Shown piece after piece: positions 22,514 through 33,425 of a stretch of DNA of 64,000 nt; the stretch's first letter is position 1, and every line of letters begins with the position of its first letter. Source of the DNA: Primula veris (Eukaryota > Streptophyta > Magnoliopsida > Ericales > Primulaceae). The notes below the pieces were generated by a model. That model did not search any database, was not told the origin of the DNA, and saw nothing but the letters and a program-made list of their open reading frames with translations. The stretch lies in the NCBI GenBank assembly GCA_963682055.1, contig OY821745.1, positions 24,921,342 to 24,985,341 of the forward strand, read 5' to 3'. The position numbers were made by a program, and so were the translations under genes.

Positions 22514-25500
22514 AATGTAGCTTAGGCTATGTTTGTTTTTCCTGTAAAATACTGTTTTGTGTGTGTTTGTTTCGCGGAAAAATATGTTTTCCAAGGAAAA
22601 TATTTTCTATAATTGAAGAAAAATAAATTCCTCTAAAATAGTTACAAAATATTTTTGAGAACCAATGTGTGACCATAACAAAAGCCAAAAGATAACTTAT
22701 AGTGAAAAATGATTAATTAAGTTAAATCTAACTAACAATAATTAAAATAAGTTATAAGTGAAAAGTAAGTTATTTTTAAAAATGATTAATAGCTTAAAAG
22801 TAATCCATAAGTTAAATTAGAAGTAACTTATAAAAAAATAAGTAAATTACAGTTAACGTTTATAACTCAAAAAATAACTTATAAGTCAAAAGTAACAAAC
22901 AAAAAGTAAACTAGGACTTTTTGCTAGTAAACTTATTTTAAGTGAATATGAGTCATACTGAAAAAATAACTTAATATATTCCTTTATGTAAGTTAAAATT
23001 ATTATGAAACATTATCTCATATGGAGAATACATAAAAGTAACTTATTACACACTAGTTCGAATAAGTTGAAAATAACTTATTTACAATTTAGTAACTCTT
23101 AGAATTAAAACATAAATTTTTGAAGTTAAAATTAAGTTAGTTAATTAAAAAAAGTTAAACAAAAAATTATAAAATAACATTACGTGTAACTTTTAAGTTG
23201 AAACTAACTTTTTATTTATGCATAAGTTAAGACCACTAAAGAACTTATGTAAAACCTAACATAATAATTATAAAGAAAAGTAATAAGGAAAAAGTAGCTT
23301 ATAATACAATAAAATATGGGAAAATTTCCCGTAAAGGTTTTCATACACTTCTTAAACAAGCAAAAAATCTGGGAAAATAAACTTTTTAATCTAGTTAACA
23401 AATAAAAGTTTGTTCATATTAAGTTATCCACTAAATTTAATAATAACTTTAAGTATTTTAAGACCTCAAATCTTATATCTCATTTCTCTATCCTATTCGT
23501 GCCCACTTGCTTATTTTATCCAAAAAATTTTTTTTAAAAAATTGTACAATTACTATAATACATGTATCAATACATTCCAATAATTATTTTTAAAAGAAAA
23601 TCCACACAAAATTTATTTTGGAATAAATGTATAAATTAGTGTAAATTAAACATTGAATATTAAAAATTTTGTCTAAAACAATACTATGTTCAAATGTTTT
23701 AAAATTTGAATACAATATAATATAAAAGTTTATAAAATTGCGATATAAGTTGTGAAAATTTAAAATTTGAGTGAAAATAAATAAGAAGGCACAGAAAATA
23801 ATAAAGAATATGAGGTAAAAGATTTGGACTCGTATTTTAGTGACGTGGCAAGAAAATTGACCCAATATTCATGTTAACCGTTATTGGAGCTTTGTTTTCG
23901 AGCAGTAACTATTGATTTAATTTTTAGGTGTGATCATTGGATAAATCAATGGACCGCTACAAAATATAAATGATTGAATAAAAATACATAAATTTGTTAA
24001 ACTTATCACTAATGGGAACCTTAAAACCTAAAATTAAAATACACATTTCTCATTTAAAAAATATTTAAGTGATTAGGTAACAATATTTAACGACACCAAA
24101 TTAGATGTAACATAATTATTGTAGACACTCTTATCCACGCTTGCAAAGTGGAAATTTTTCTAGAAAGTAGGTAAGATAAGTTAAGGGGAAGGAGGTGGAT
24201 GACTACAACTAACTAAAACTACCATGACTACTCCTTTTCCACCGTATGATTCAATTGGTAGCAACCATTGGATTGGAATTTAAGATTCAGTCAAATAAAT
24301 GTAGGAGAAATTAGCTATAAGTAACTACTTATCCTACTTAATTAGCAAAAACACGGTATAAACTCTATTTCATTTTAGTCATTTTTTTCAAAATTAGTTT
24401 TAAAAATATCTATCATACCCTTGTTTCCAAAACAAGGTCCTAGATTAATAAAATATTAGTTTCCTAAAAGTGCTCCGTATATTAATTACGTATTCTATCA
24501 TATGTTGAATTTTTTTCATTTTTTTTTTCCATTTTTTTTCATATGCTGAAATTTGAATTGATTCTACAAGTGAAAATGATTTTTTTTTAATAGTATACCG
24601 TATATAATAATTTTTTCCCCTTCTATATTCTTTTAATTGTGGCATCAAGTCATTATATATGCTGGTTTAAAGTAAAAAAAAAAAACTATATATATATTAT
24701 TTTATTCGTTAGATATATAAGAAATTCTTTTTATGATAGTATGCAGTCTATAATCTTTTATTCGTTTGGCAGTATACCTATATATTTGACAGGATAGCAT
24801 TTATCTTGCTTCTCGTTTTGGGAGTATACATTTTTTTTTAGGATACATCATACATGTGAGATTTAATTATTTTGAGAGAATATATATTTTATTTTAAGAA
24901 ATTATAGCATGCATATTTACGTGGAGACGATCGGAGAGATAAGGGGGATTAATTTATTAATATAGCGAAATTAATATGGGATATATTATAGGAGGAAGTT
25001 ACGGAAATACATTTGGTTATCATCACATGTAATTGTTTAAAAAAATGTTAAATGACATGTATGTATTTTAAATTTAATAAGCACATTAGTTTCATGTTAA
25101 CAATGCTATCAATTTTTAATTAACAATTTATCTTTTATTTTATTGGTCACTATTCTTATGAGAGAATTTATAGAATATAATACTGTTAATTGTGAGGTGC
25201 GTTTGCCATGTCAGCAGTTATAAACATTAAAAATATTGTTAATTTTAACAATTTTTTAAATATCTATACATAACATATACTTTAACCCAATTAATGAATA
25301 TAAAAAAATCAACATTATTGGAGATGATCTTAAATAACACGCAGATATATTAAGTTAAACACCCATATTAGTTTTAACTTTAACGATATTATTTATTTTA
25401 ACTAAAAATTAATTAAATATACTACTATGGATAGATGATAAGATAAAATAAAATAAATAGCAGTATGATAGAGATAGAAAATATATGTATGAGAAATAAC

Positions 25501-25726
25501 ATTTAATTGTGGTTATGGGGTACATTTTTTGCCATGTCATCAAATAATAACAATTAAAAATATTGTTATCTTTAATAATATTTTTAATATTTATATAATA
25601 ATATTTTTAACATTTATAAAGTTAACACACAATTTAATGAGAGACAAAGAACAAAAGAAAGAAAAAAATTTCCCATAAATTTAACAGATAGCAAATCCCA
25701 CATAAATAGGGAGCTAATCCACGTGA

Positions 25727-25768
<42 letters not shown>
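22514..25768. other. Very AT-rich DNA without genes
   Basis: Long A/T tracts and many short ORFs with no family signal. From 22680 to 23400 words of the type ACTTATAAGT or AAGTTAT recur many times. At 24141-24190 there is one copy of a roughly 50-bp repeat (GCAAAGTGG ... GAAAGTAGG) that otherwise flanks the paralogue genes downstream. Segments near 25150-25260 and 25480-25610 are copies of one MITE-like repeat (TTGCCATGTCA ... TAAAAATATTGTTA), which recurs inverted at 27180-27310. A TA microsatellite of about 38 bp ends the stretch. Confidence 0.5.
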
Positions 25769-25770
<2 letters not shown>

Positions 25771-25965
25771 GAAAGAATATATCGACACATAAAAAAACAC
25801 ATTATGTTTATATTTTAATCATAACCATCTATTTATGTTTTTTTCAATGGCCAAGATTAACTAAAACAAAAATACCATCACAACCCTTAAAAACATATGT
25901 AATGGATGGTTATGATTAAAATGTAAACATAGTGTGTTTTTTTATGTGTTGATATATCCTTTCCC
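25769..25965. mobile_element. MITE with about 60-bp inverted repeats
   Basis: GGGAAAGAATATATCGACAC at the left is mirrored by GTTGATATATCCTTTCCC at the right, and the complementarity continues inward for about 60 bases with few mismatches (through CATAACCATC and GATGGTTATG). The loop is about 70 bp. It sits within TA-repeat DNA, so the target duplication (TA or TATATA) cannot be set exactly. Confidence 0.8.
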
Positions 25966-25973
25966 TATATATA

Positions 25974-26625
25974 TACTAGTAAAAGTTACCCACTACTAAA
26001 AGTTACTCACACGTTGCGTGTGAGACGCGTAATGACATAAATCTCGTAATATATTTTATTTTTAACATAATATTCAGATTTGGTATCATTTATTATAGTT
26101 ATGGAGGTTAAAATGAATTGTTAATTAATTTATGGTACATCCGTAATTAGTAAAATATAGTGAGGACAAATAGTTAATTAATTAGATTATGCATATTGGT
26201 AATTATTAAAATAGAGTGAGAGTATTTTTTGAAAAAAATAGACAAAATTGGGCAGCCTCAACTTTTATTGGGCTTGCTTATATTAATAGTATGATATATA
26301 TATATATATATATATATATACTATTATAATAAGTCAACCCAAAATTTTTTGAGGCTGCCAAATTTTACCATTTTTTTTCAAAAATACCCTTACACTTTTT
26401 TATTAATTATCACAATACCATATTCTCATAAAAAATAGAGAAAAAGTAATAACTAATAACACTTTTTATCCCTATTTAACCTCTCAAAATTCTTTTTAGT
26501 CTTCTTATCTTATACTCTTATCTTTTTTTTTATTCTCCAAATATTTGTATCATAACTATACTTATTTTCTAAATTTTATCGCATTACGCGTCTCACACGC
26601 AAAGCGTGGGACACGATTACTAGTA
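25974..26625. mobile_element. Fold-back element of about 650 bp
   Basis: TACTAGTA marks both ends. The outer left arm carries CACACGTTGCGTGTGAGACG and CGTAATG; the outer right arm carries CATTACGCGTCTCACACGC. The inner arms mirror each other through TTTTTTGAAAAAAATAGAC, GGGCAGCCTCAA and AATAGTATGAT, around a TA-repeat centre at about 26290-26325. No ORF of note. Superfamily not assigned; the same family is seen as a half copy at 22163. Confidence 0.7.
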
Positions 26626-27600
26626 TATATATATTCATCCTCTTTCCATTTTATTCTTTTGAATATGGTGTTTTTAATTACCACAACCTTATTTTGCTTT
26701 CTGATCATCAGCATATGGATTATGGATGAATATGCAATGATTTTTTCTTTAAAGACAAAAAACGTCTATTTATTTATTATACACTTATGATTAGTAAGTG
26801 ATAATATGTCAATTTTGTCCATTAACTTTTATATTAAATCTTACAATAAATCAAAAATAACACATTCTTCATTTCTTATCCGAAATTAATTATTTATTAT
26901 AAATCAATAGATAATGTTGTTAAAAAAATTGCACTAATATGACACTTGTATGGTTGTTAAGATTAACATATATATATATATATATATGTGACATTTAACA
27001 TGCGTCAATATTTAATAATAAAATTTTAACATAGCTACTGTAAATGCTTTAACAATGTTAATTTTGTTGTTAAATATAACAACAATGTTAATAACATCTA
27101 TAATAGTGTTATTATTTCTATTGTTAACTAAAATAGTTAGCTAACAATACATTTTTTATCTCTATTAGTTTCGTTAAATCATGTTAAATTTATAGAGGTT
27201 AAAAATATTGTTAAAGATAACAATATTTTTAATTGTTATTACTTGATGACATGACAAAAAATTCTATCCACACCCACAATTAACTGTTATTTCTCACGTA
27301 ATATTAATGGTTAACAACATTATTGTGAAATAAAAACATGTCTATTAGTTTACAACTTTATCTAACAATTGAATTAATATAACGGATGCTCTAATGCATG
27401 TTAAATATGCGTTTGTTTTTTTAGATTGGAACAAATTCACAAAATACACATATTTATGTAAAGTAGTGGAATAAAATGTTAAGAGTTTTTTAATCTCATA
27501 AATTATTCTTTTGCGAAATCCAGTTTTGATATATATTATGCATTAGGGTTGCTAGCTGGTATTCGTTTTCCCAATAATTAAGCATTTCGAAGATAGGGTT
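26626..27600. other. AT-rich DNA upstream of paralogue 1
   Basis: No gene. Contains the inverted copy (27180-27310) of the MITE-like repeat seen near 25.15 and 25.5 kb, and many AACAATGTTA-type words. A TA microsatellite lies at 26968-26987. Confidence 0.45.
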
Positions 27601-27601
27601 C

Positions 27602-27675
27602 TATAAAACTCAAATAATAAAAGTCTAAAATATTCATCTAGTCTCTCCCTATCTCTCTCTCTCTCTCTCTCTAAT
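27602..27675 (+). promoter_or_regulatory. Core promoter and CT-rich leader of paralogue 1
   Basis: TATAAAA at 27602-27608, about 70 bp before the start codon, is followed by a leader with about 20 bases of CT repeats ending at TAATATGG. Paralogue 2 has the same surroundings (GATAG...GGGTTCTGTGAAAT), but its TATA has become GTGAAA. Confidence 0.5.
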
Positions 27676-28875
27676 ATGGCGACCCTCCTTCTCCCAAGTC
27701 ATGCACTTAACAACACCAAAACCCTAACTTTGTCTCGCCCTATCTCGGACCCCAAAACCCTTTCTCTCTCTTCATTGTTCCCCGCTCTTTCACCCTCTCG
27801 TCTCGGTCCATACTCTCACTTGAATCCTGTCTATAGAAAGGCGAGTCGGACTCATCTCGTCTACTGTATGCAAGGACCACCTTCCCAGGAAATTAAGCTC
27901 GAGTTATCTACGGTGAAGAAACTACAGAAATGGATGGACAAGGCGGAGAATATGCTTTACGACGAGACACGGGACAAGATGTCCCAGGATTACAAGATAG
28001 CTGACGATCTATTGGTGGATGCGAGATTGGATGAATTATTCTGGATATTATCTGGGAGGGACGATAATATAGACACCGCCGTAAGGGCTATTGTGAAGCT
28101 AGGGGACTGGTCCAATAGGAAGCTGAAGGAGTTATCGGAGACAAGTACACAGAGTAAACTGTGGGAATTGGCGACAGAGAGAGATCGGATACGAGAGGAG
28201 TTACCTGAAGAGGAGGTCAAGGAGGAGGCACCAAGGAAGGTAGAAGACGAGACTACACAAGCGGTCACAGAAAGGAAACTTGAGGGATGGATTGAGGAGG
28301 CGGTGGCTTGGCTTGATGGGGAGACGAAAGGGAAGATCGAGAAGGAATACGATATAGCTAAGCATCTGTTGAAAGAGGCCCATGGGGCTGAAAACATTGC
28401 AGTGCTTTTTAGTTGGAACCGACATGTCATGCTGAAACGAGTAAACATCACGGAAAATGCTATAAAGAAGCTAGCGGACTGGTCCGCAAGGAAACTGAAG
28501 GAATTGTCGGAGTTACCTAAGAAGAGTAAACTGCAAGAATTTAGGGAGACGAAAGTGCAGCTACCTGAAATGATGAAACCGCATGAACTTAAGGAACAGA
28601 AGACGGCTTTCATTCATAGGTTCGATGAGGAGGTCAAAGTGACGGAAGCTAAGAAAAATGTGTTGGATAGCCTTAAGGATCAAGAAATGGTTTGCACCAA
28701 AAAAACTGTTGAGGAGCTTGGCGAAGCATGCGAGATGGCTAAAAAGCAATTGGATGAGGCGGAGGAGGCTTTCATCATGGCGACCATGGAGGCATCATTT
28801 TTTAAGAATTTATCGGAGAAGCAGAAAAAGGCTATAAAGAAGCTAGCAGACGACTGGTCAGATCCTCGCCAGTAA
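27676..28875 (+). CDS. Paralogue 1: putative plastid-targeted helical repeat protein, 399 aa
   Basis: I do not recognise this family. Residues 1-64 are rich in Ser, Thr, Pro and Leu with few acidic residues, as in a chloroplast transit peptide, ending near LVYC. The rest is highly charged and predicted helical. Three related modules are visible: about 75-157, 197-279 and 325-395. Each has a helix of the KLxxWMDxA or KLEGWIEEAVAWL type, a DY(K/D)IAxxLL segment, and a closing AIKKLADWSxRKLKELSE signature (shortened to KKLADDWSD in the third). An acidic linker (ELPEEEVKEEAPRK) separates modules 1 and 2. Single exon; start chosen because MAxLLLPxHALNNTKTLTLS is shared with the copy at 39447. A GTAAAA donor-like site directly after the stop is conserved in all three copies. 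The cell role is unknown; plastid location is an inference. Confidence 0.8.
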   Translation: MATLLLPSHALNNTKTLTLSRPISDPKTLSLSSLFPALSPSRLGPYSHLNPVYRKASRTHLVYCMQGPPSQEIKLELSTVKKLQKWMDKAENMLYDETRDKMSQDYKIADDLLVDARLDELFWILSGRDDNIDTAVRAIVKLGDWSNRKLKELSETSTQSKLWELATERDRIREELPEEEVKEEAPRKVEDETTQAVTERKLEGWIEEAVAWLDGETKGKIEKEYDIAKHLLKEAHGAENIAVLFSWNRHVMLKRVNITENAIKKLADWSARKLKELSELPKKSKLQEFRETKVQLPEMMKPHELKEQKTAFIHRFDEEVKVTEAKKNVLDSLKDQEMVCTKKTVEELGEACEMAKKQLDEAEEAFIMATMEASFFKNLSEKQKKAIKKLADDWSDPRQ

Positions 28876-31800
28876 GGTAAAACCTAGACTAGTCATTTTC
28901 TTTGTAAAAATATGACACCTCAGAATTAACCTCGTTTGGAATTGGCTCCTTAGTTAGAAGCCTCATTTGGAATCGGCTTGGTTATAAATATCAAATATGC
29001 CAGCTTATTTTTATTTATAGAAAAAATGTAGCCAAACAAGTAATCATTATGAGTACATATTTTTCAAGTGTACAGTTCTCATTTGGAATATTTTGCCCCC
29101 ATTCCAGCTTATTTTTAGTAAAAAAAAAAATCAGTAAAAGAAGCACTCAATATGAATATATTACTCAACTGTAGATTTCTTTTGGAGGTTTCAGTTTAAG
29201 TCTTAAAAATGATTTATACAGCTTTACGCCTTTACATTAGATTACAAGATTTGAAATCGGTAAATTGTATGTAAATTGGAATCGATACCTCGTTATAATG
29301 GTTTTTCTCTCAAGAGGTATTAATTTCACACTTCTAGTGTTATATATACGATTCCAGAAGACTTAGTTGAACTTTGCGGTTGTGCATCATTGAGTGTATT
29401 ATTTTTTTCCTACAGAGTTTCGCTTACTCGTCATTTTTGAGGTTGGTATTTATTTCTTGTTTAGTAAGGGTTTCAATTTTCTGAACCTCGTTTCAAATAA
29501 GGTTTAGATTACTGTTTGACTGCGTTCACAACTTTAGTACCGTTAGACAAATAATATTGGGTACCGAAATATTATATTAAGCGGGTCTTGAAATGATTCT
29601 TTTAATTGCACTGAACTTTAAAACATTACCACCAGGACTATCCAAATTAGTTGCACTGAATTTTCAAATAACTTATATGTCTATAAGTTTATGTAAAACT
29701 CATTGCGAGGTTAATATGGTGTTTTTCTTTTGTTTTATAAGACTATTTACCAGCTTAGCTAACCCAACTCATAGAGCGGCCAGACTTTGTTGTTGCTTTA
29801 TAGTAATACGTAAGATCACTAGATATATATTTGTAATATGTGGCAAGTCTCTTTCATAAGTACGTATATCATCTTTGATTTAATATGGATCACTAAACTT
29901 AGAAAGCCATTAGCATGTAGCCCCTCTTTATCCTTAGTATGATTTTTCTGGAAGAGAAGTCCCATAAATACTATTTGTCTACATGTTTGTTTTACAAGCA
30001 CGTTCACGGATGAGCCACAAAACATAAATCGCAAAAAAAAACTTTTGGTTTTTTCCTGGCTTAAAAACTTGAATGCCGTTTGAACTCAGTGGTAGAGTAA
30101 CGTTTTCCTAAGGCCTACGTCATTGGCTCAAATCCGATAAGGGGTATTCAGTCCAGAAAAAAAGTGATCCGACTTCCTTTTTATATATTTTCAGTTATAT
30201 GCAAATCGAGTTTTACATAATTGTTAAATTAAAAGAAAGTACGTAATTGAAGTTGATTAGTCCTTAATTTCTGCTCCTGCTCTATTCAATATATATATTG
30301 TTACATTTTACTTGTATCCTCTAGCTGTTTGTCTCCTTTTAAGTTTAGCTATTCTTTGAATCTGAATCGAGAATGGGGCATTTCCATTTCACAAGTGTAG
30401 CAAAGTAAAGATTTTTTTCGAAAGTAGGCTAAGTTGATGAAATTGAGACATGAATGTATTCTAAAATAAGTTCGAACATCTTTGGGGAACGTCGTGGGAA
30501 AACTTGCATTTCCTGTCTGTTGTACACGTACGAAATGAATTGCACAAGGAGTGCATAAAGAGTGGTATCACATTTTAGAGGCATGCCTTGGCCAATTTTT
30601 TTCCCTATTAATGTAGGGGAAGTTTGGATTTCATTTCAGTAGAGTACGGTACTATTTTCCACTTTGCGTTTAGCACTGCCTTTAGATTATATATATTGTA
30701 TAACCATAGTTTTTAAGCTCGGATTTTTTTTAGTAAGTATTTTTTCATTCTCTAGCGGTATTAAAAGCTTCTTTGGTTCAGAATCGGATATATGTCAGCT
30801 TATTTTAAGTAACCTGCAGCCAAACAGTTACTCATTATGGAAATATATCTTTCATTGGTGTTTAAGTTGAAAAATGGTTTTTGCTGGACGTAGTAAATGA
30901 AATCATGTTAATATAGACTGAGCTTTATGTTGATCAACATCTAGGTTTATTCATATAAATGTTTATCTTTCTGTGTTTTTCGATGCATAATTAGCCTCTG
31001 AAAGTATATCTGCTTACCCAGGTGAGTGGTTTTAAATAATCAAACTGGTGAACTAAATCCATAGAGACAACCTTTACGAGGTGATCGAATGTCCTAAGAC
31101 CTATAGATGCAAATATTTGTGTTGGTGCACTCATAGTTTTCCCATTTCTTAATATTAAAGTCCTTTACAGTTATGTTAAAAAGGTTAGTAGGATGGTTAC
31201 GAATATGACACTGTTAATGACTTGGAATTAGCAAATCCAATGTCACCCTTGACCACAATTAAAGAGTATAAATCCAACGTTTTGTAGGATTAATAGGTGC
31301 TGAACTTTACCCATGTACATTGGCCTCTTACTTTTATTTTCCTTTTTAGTTTAGCTGTTTTACAAATCTCAATCAAGAATGTGCCATTTGGTTTTTGCAG
31401 GAATGACTCCTGAAGCGTATACGAACTCAACAAAGTGGAGATTTATCAAGCAGGATAATTTTAAGAAATTGAGATTTGAATGTGATCTAAACTTTATTTT
31501 GAGTTGCTTTGGGCATGTCTTGAGCAAACTGGTGTTTCTATGTCTGGTGTATGAAATGATTTGCAGTTTTGCACAACAAGTGAATAACTAGTTACTTCAG
31601 TTTGTTTCAACTCTCATTTATATGCAGTATAATTTTATGGTTTTCTTACATCAATTTACTCCATACCCTTTAAGTTCATTGATAGGATTGAAAAAGACCC
31701 AGTCCTGGCCAAATTAAATCCAGAAGTATGACAAAATTTACAAGAAGAATTGAAAGTTACATCAAGAACCAAGTGGAATTCATAAATTAGGAATTTAAGT

Positions 31801-32242
31801 ATTTTCTAACTGCACCAGAGCCTCCAACTTTTCCGAAAAAGAGTGAATGCCATCAAAAATGAAAACTTTTGTCCCGATACACCCCAAATTAGCAGATAAA
31901 TATGCACATAAAACCGGGTTCTCAAAGTGTATGATGAACGGAAACCTCCCTGTCTTTAATCAGTCTTCCGAAATTGCAGACATTTTAAACAAGCTTACTT
32001 TAGCTCCAATACTACTTTCGTTTCATGATCTGTAAACCCTATAAATCATTTCATAAAACCACAACTACTATTTAATATTTATACCACCATATCTTGTAGG
32101 ATTGAATTTCTTTTTAACACCGATCTATATTTAATTTTGATATCTGTATCTTTAGGACTAATCCACTTAACAATTGTTGGAGCTTCATACTTGCTTTTCT
32201 TCCCCATTTTTAAAATTGGAAATAAACATCAAAATTATCACC
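28876..32242 (+). repeat. 3' flank of paralogue 1, part of a duplicated segment
   Basis: Homologous to 40740-42850 behind paralogue 2 over scattered blocks. Within it a unit of roughly 200 bp occurs twice (about 30340-30560 and 31350-31590), marked by GAATCxxAATC(G/A)AGAATG, GCAAAGTGGAGATTTATC and GAAATGA(A/T)TTGCA. A candidate splice acceptor TTTTTGCAG ends at 31400. I find no convincing ORF; the stretch may contain a 3' untranslated exon or the relic of another gene. It ends where the CACTA element begins. Confidence 0.5.
30075..30146 (+). pseudogene. Degenerate plastid-type tRNA-Thr (GGU) fragment
   Basis: TTGAACTCAGTGGTAGAGTA, then CATTGGCTCAAATCCGATAA and GGGG, match the D-arm and T-arm of chloroplast trnT-GGU in order and spacing. 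The anticodon stem-loop has changed (CGTTTTCCTAAGGCC where CGCCATGGTAAGGCG is usual), so the anticodon is lost. Probably a decayed piece of plastid DNA in the nucleus; a functional tRNA is unlikely. Confidence 0.6.
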
Positions 32243-33334
32243 CACTACAACACAACAGCAATACAGCGACGGATTTTTCCGTCGCTAAAACGTGAAATCC
32301 GTCGCAGATTGGCTCTTTGTGACGAAAATTTCCGTCTCTGATTTCCGTAGCTAAAGTGCTTGTGGCTAAATGTTTGCTACGGAAATCTTATTCCGTAGCT
32401 ATTTAGTGACATTATAGCGACGGATTTTCCGTCTCTAAGTTTTGTATTTAGTGACATTATAGCGACGGATTTTCCGTCTCTAAGTTTTGTATTTAGTGAC
32501 ATTATAGCGACGGATTTTCCGTCTCTAAGTTTTGATGTTGCTACAAAATTCCGTAGCAAAAGTCTCACAAAACCAATTATATAGAATAAATTACAATATA
32601 AATATAGTATAACAGTGAATAGTTACCCACGAATATACATGGCTATTCCGTCGCAATTTTTTTTATTATAATATATTTTTTATTTTGATATTTAATTTAA
32701 TATATATTAGAAATTTAATACAATTAACAGAATTAATTTTATTAATTAAATAAAGAATAAATTTATTAAGTAAACATTAATAGATATAAATAAAACTAAT
32801 CCACAAGCCAAATAACATGCTATAATAATCATAAACAAAATTTAATTGAATTCATATTACGTAACAGTACCGATACTAACAAATATTACATGACCAAAAT
32901 ATTAAAATGTCATAACCTACTTAAACGGTTCACATACTTTCATGACCGATTAAACATCAACGGTTCCGATCCTATTAAGATTACATGCCCAAAGTACTGA
33001 AGTCATAACCTACTAGGATAAGTGCACGTACTACCATAACATAATAACATAATAGATATTAAGCATCAGCATAGACACCAACATTAAGCTCGAACGCTGC
33101 CGAGAGTGAAAACGCTGTGCCTCGGGAAAAGAGTGAAAACGCTGCCGAGAAATAGGAGTATCATGTGATTCACAACCATGACCATAAGCTCGAACGCCAC
33201 CTACGCTAACAGAGGTTCTACCTCTGCCAAAGAGAGAATAGCCAGGCCTAGTAATCTGCATTGAAAACGAGAAATAGTAGCAAGTAATTAGCTTTAGAAA
33301 GAAGCTGCACAATTTCAATTTTGTATGCAAACAA

Positions 33335-33425
33335 CTATGTTTCTTTGCAACCCACTATGTTTCTTTGCAAACCACTATCTTTCTTTACAAACAACTAAGT
33401 TTCTTTGCAAAATAATATGCCTTTT
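33335..33425. repeat. Short tandem repeat inside the CACTA element
   Basis: Four to five copies of a unit of about 20 bp of the type ACTATGTTTCTTTGCAAACA in a row, with small changes. Confidence 0.75.

Noticed and set aside
25730..25768. TA microsatellite as a regulatory element
   Set aside because: Simple repeats of this kind occur at many places in the window, mostly at MITE borders.
27990..28613. 207-codon antisense ORF over paralogue 1
   Set aside because: Shadow of the sense frame, made possible by its Glu/Lys/Leu-rich codons; not conserved at the same place in paralogue 2 with the same length.
30075..30146. Functional tRNA gene
   Set aside because: The anticodon arm does not pair as in trnT and the acceptor stem is damaged, so listed as a relic only.
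32377..32568. ORF with three identical 16-residue repeats
   Set aside because: It is the translation of the 54-bp subterminal repeat of the CACTA element.
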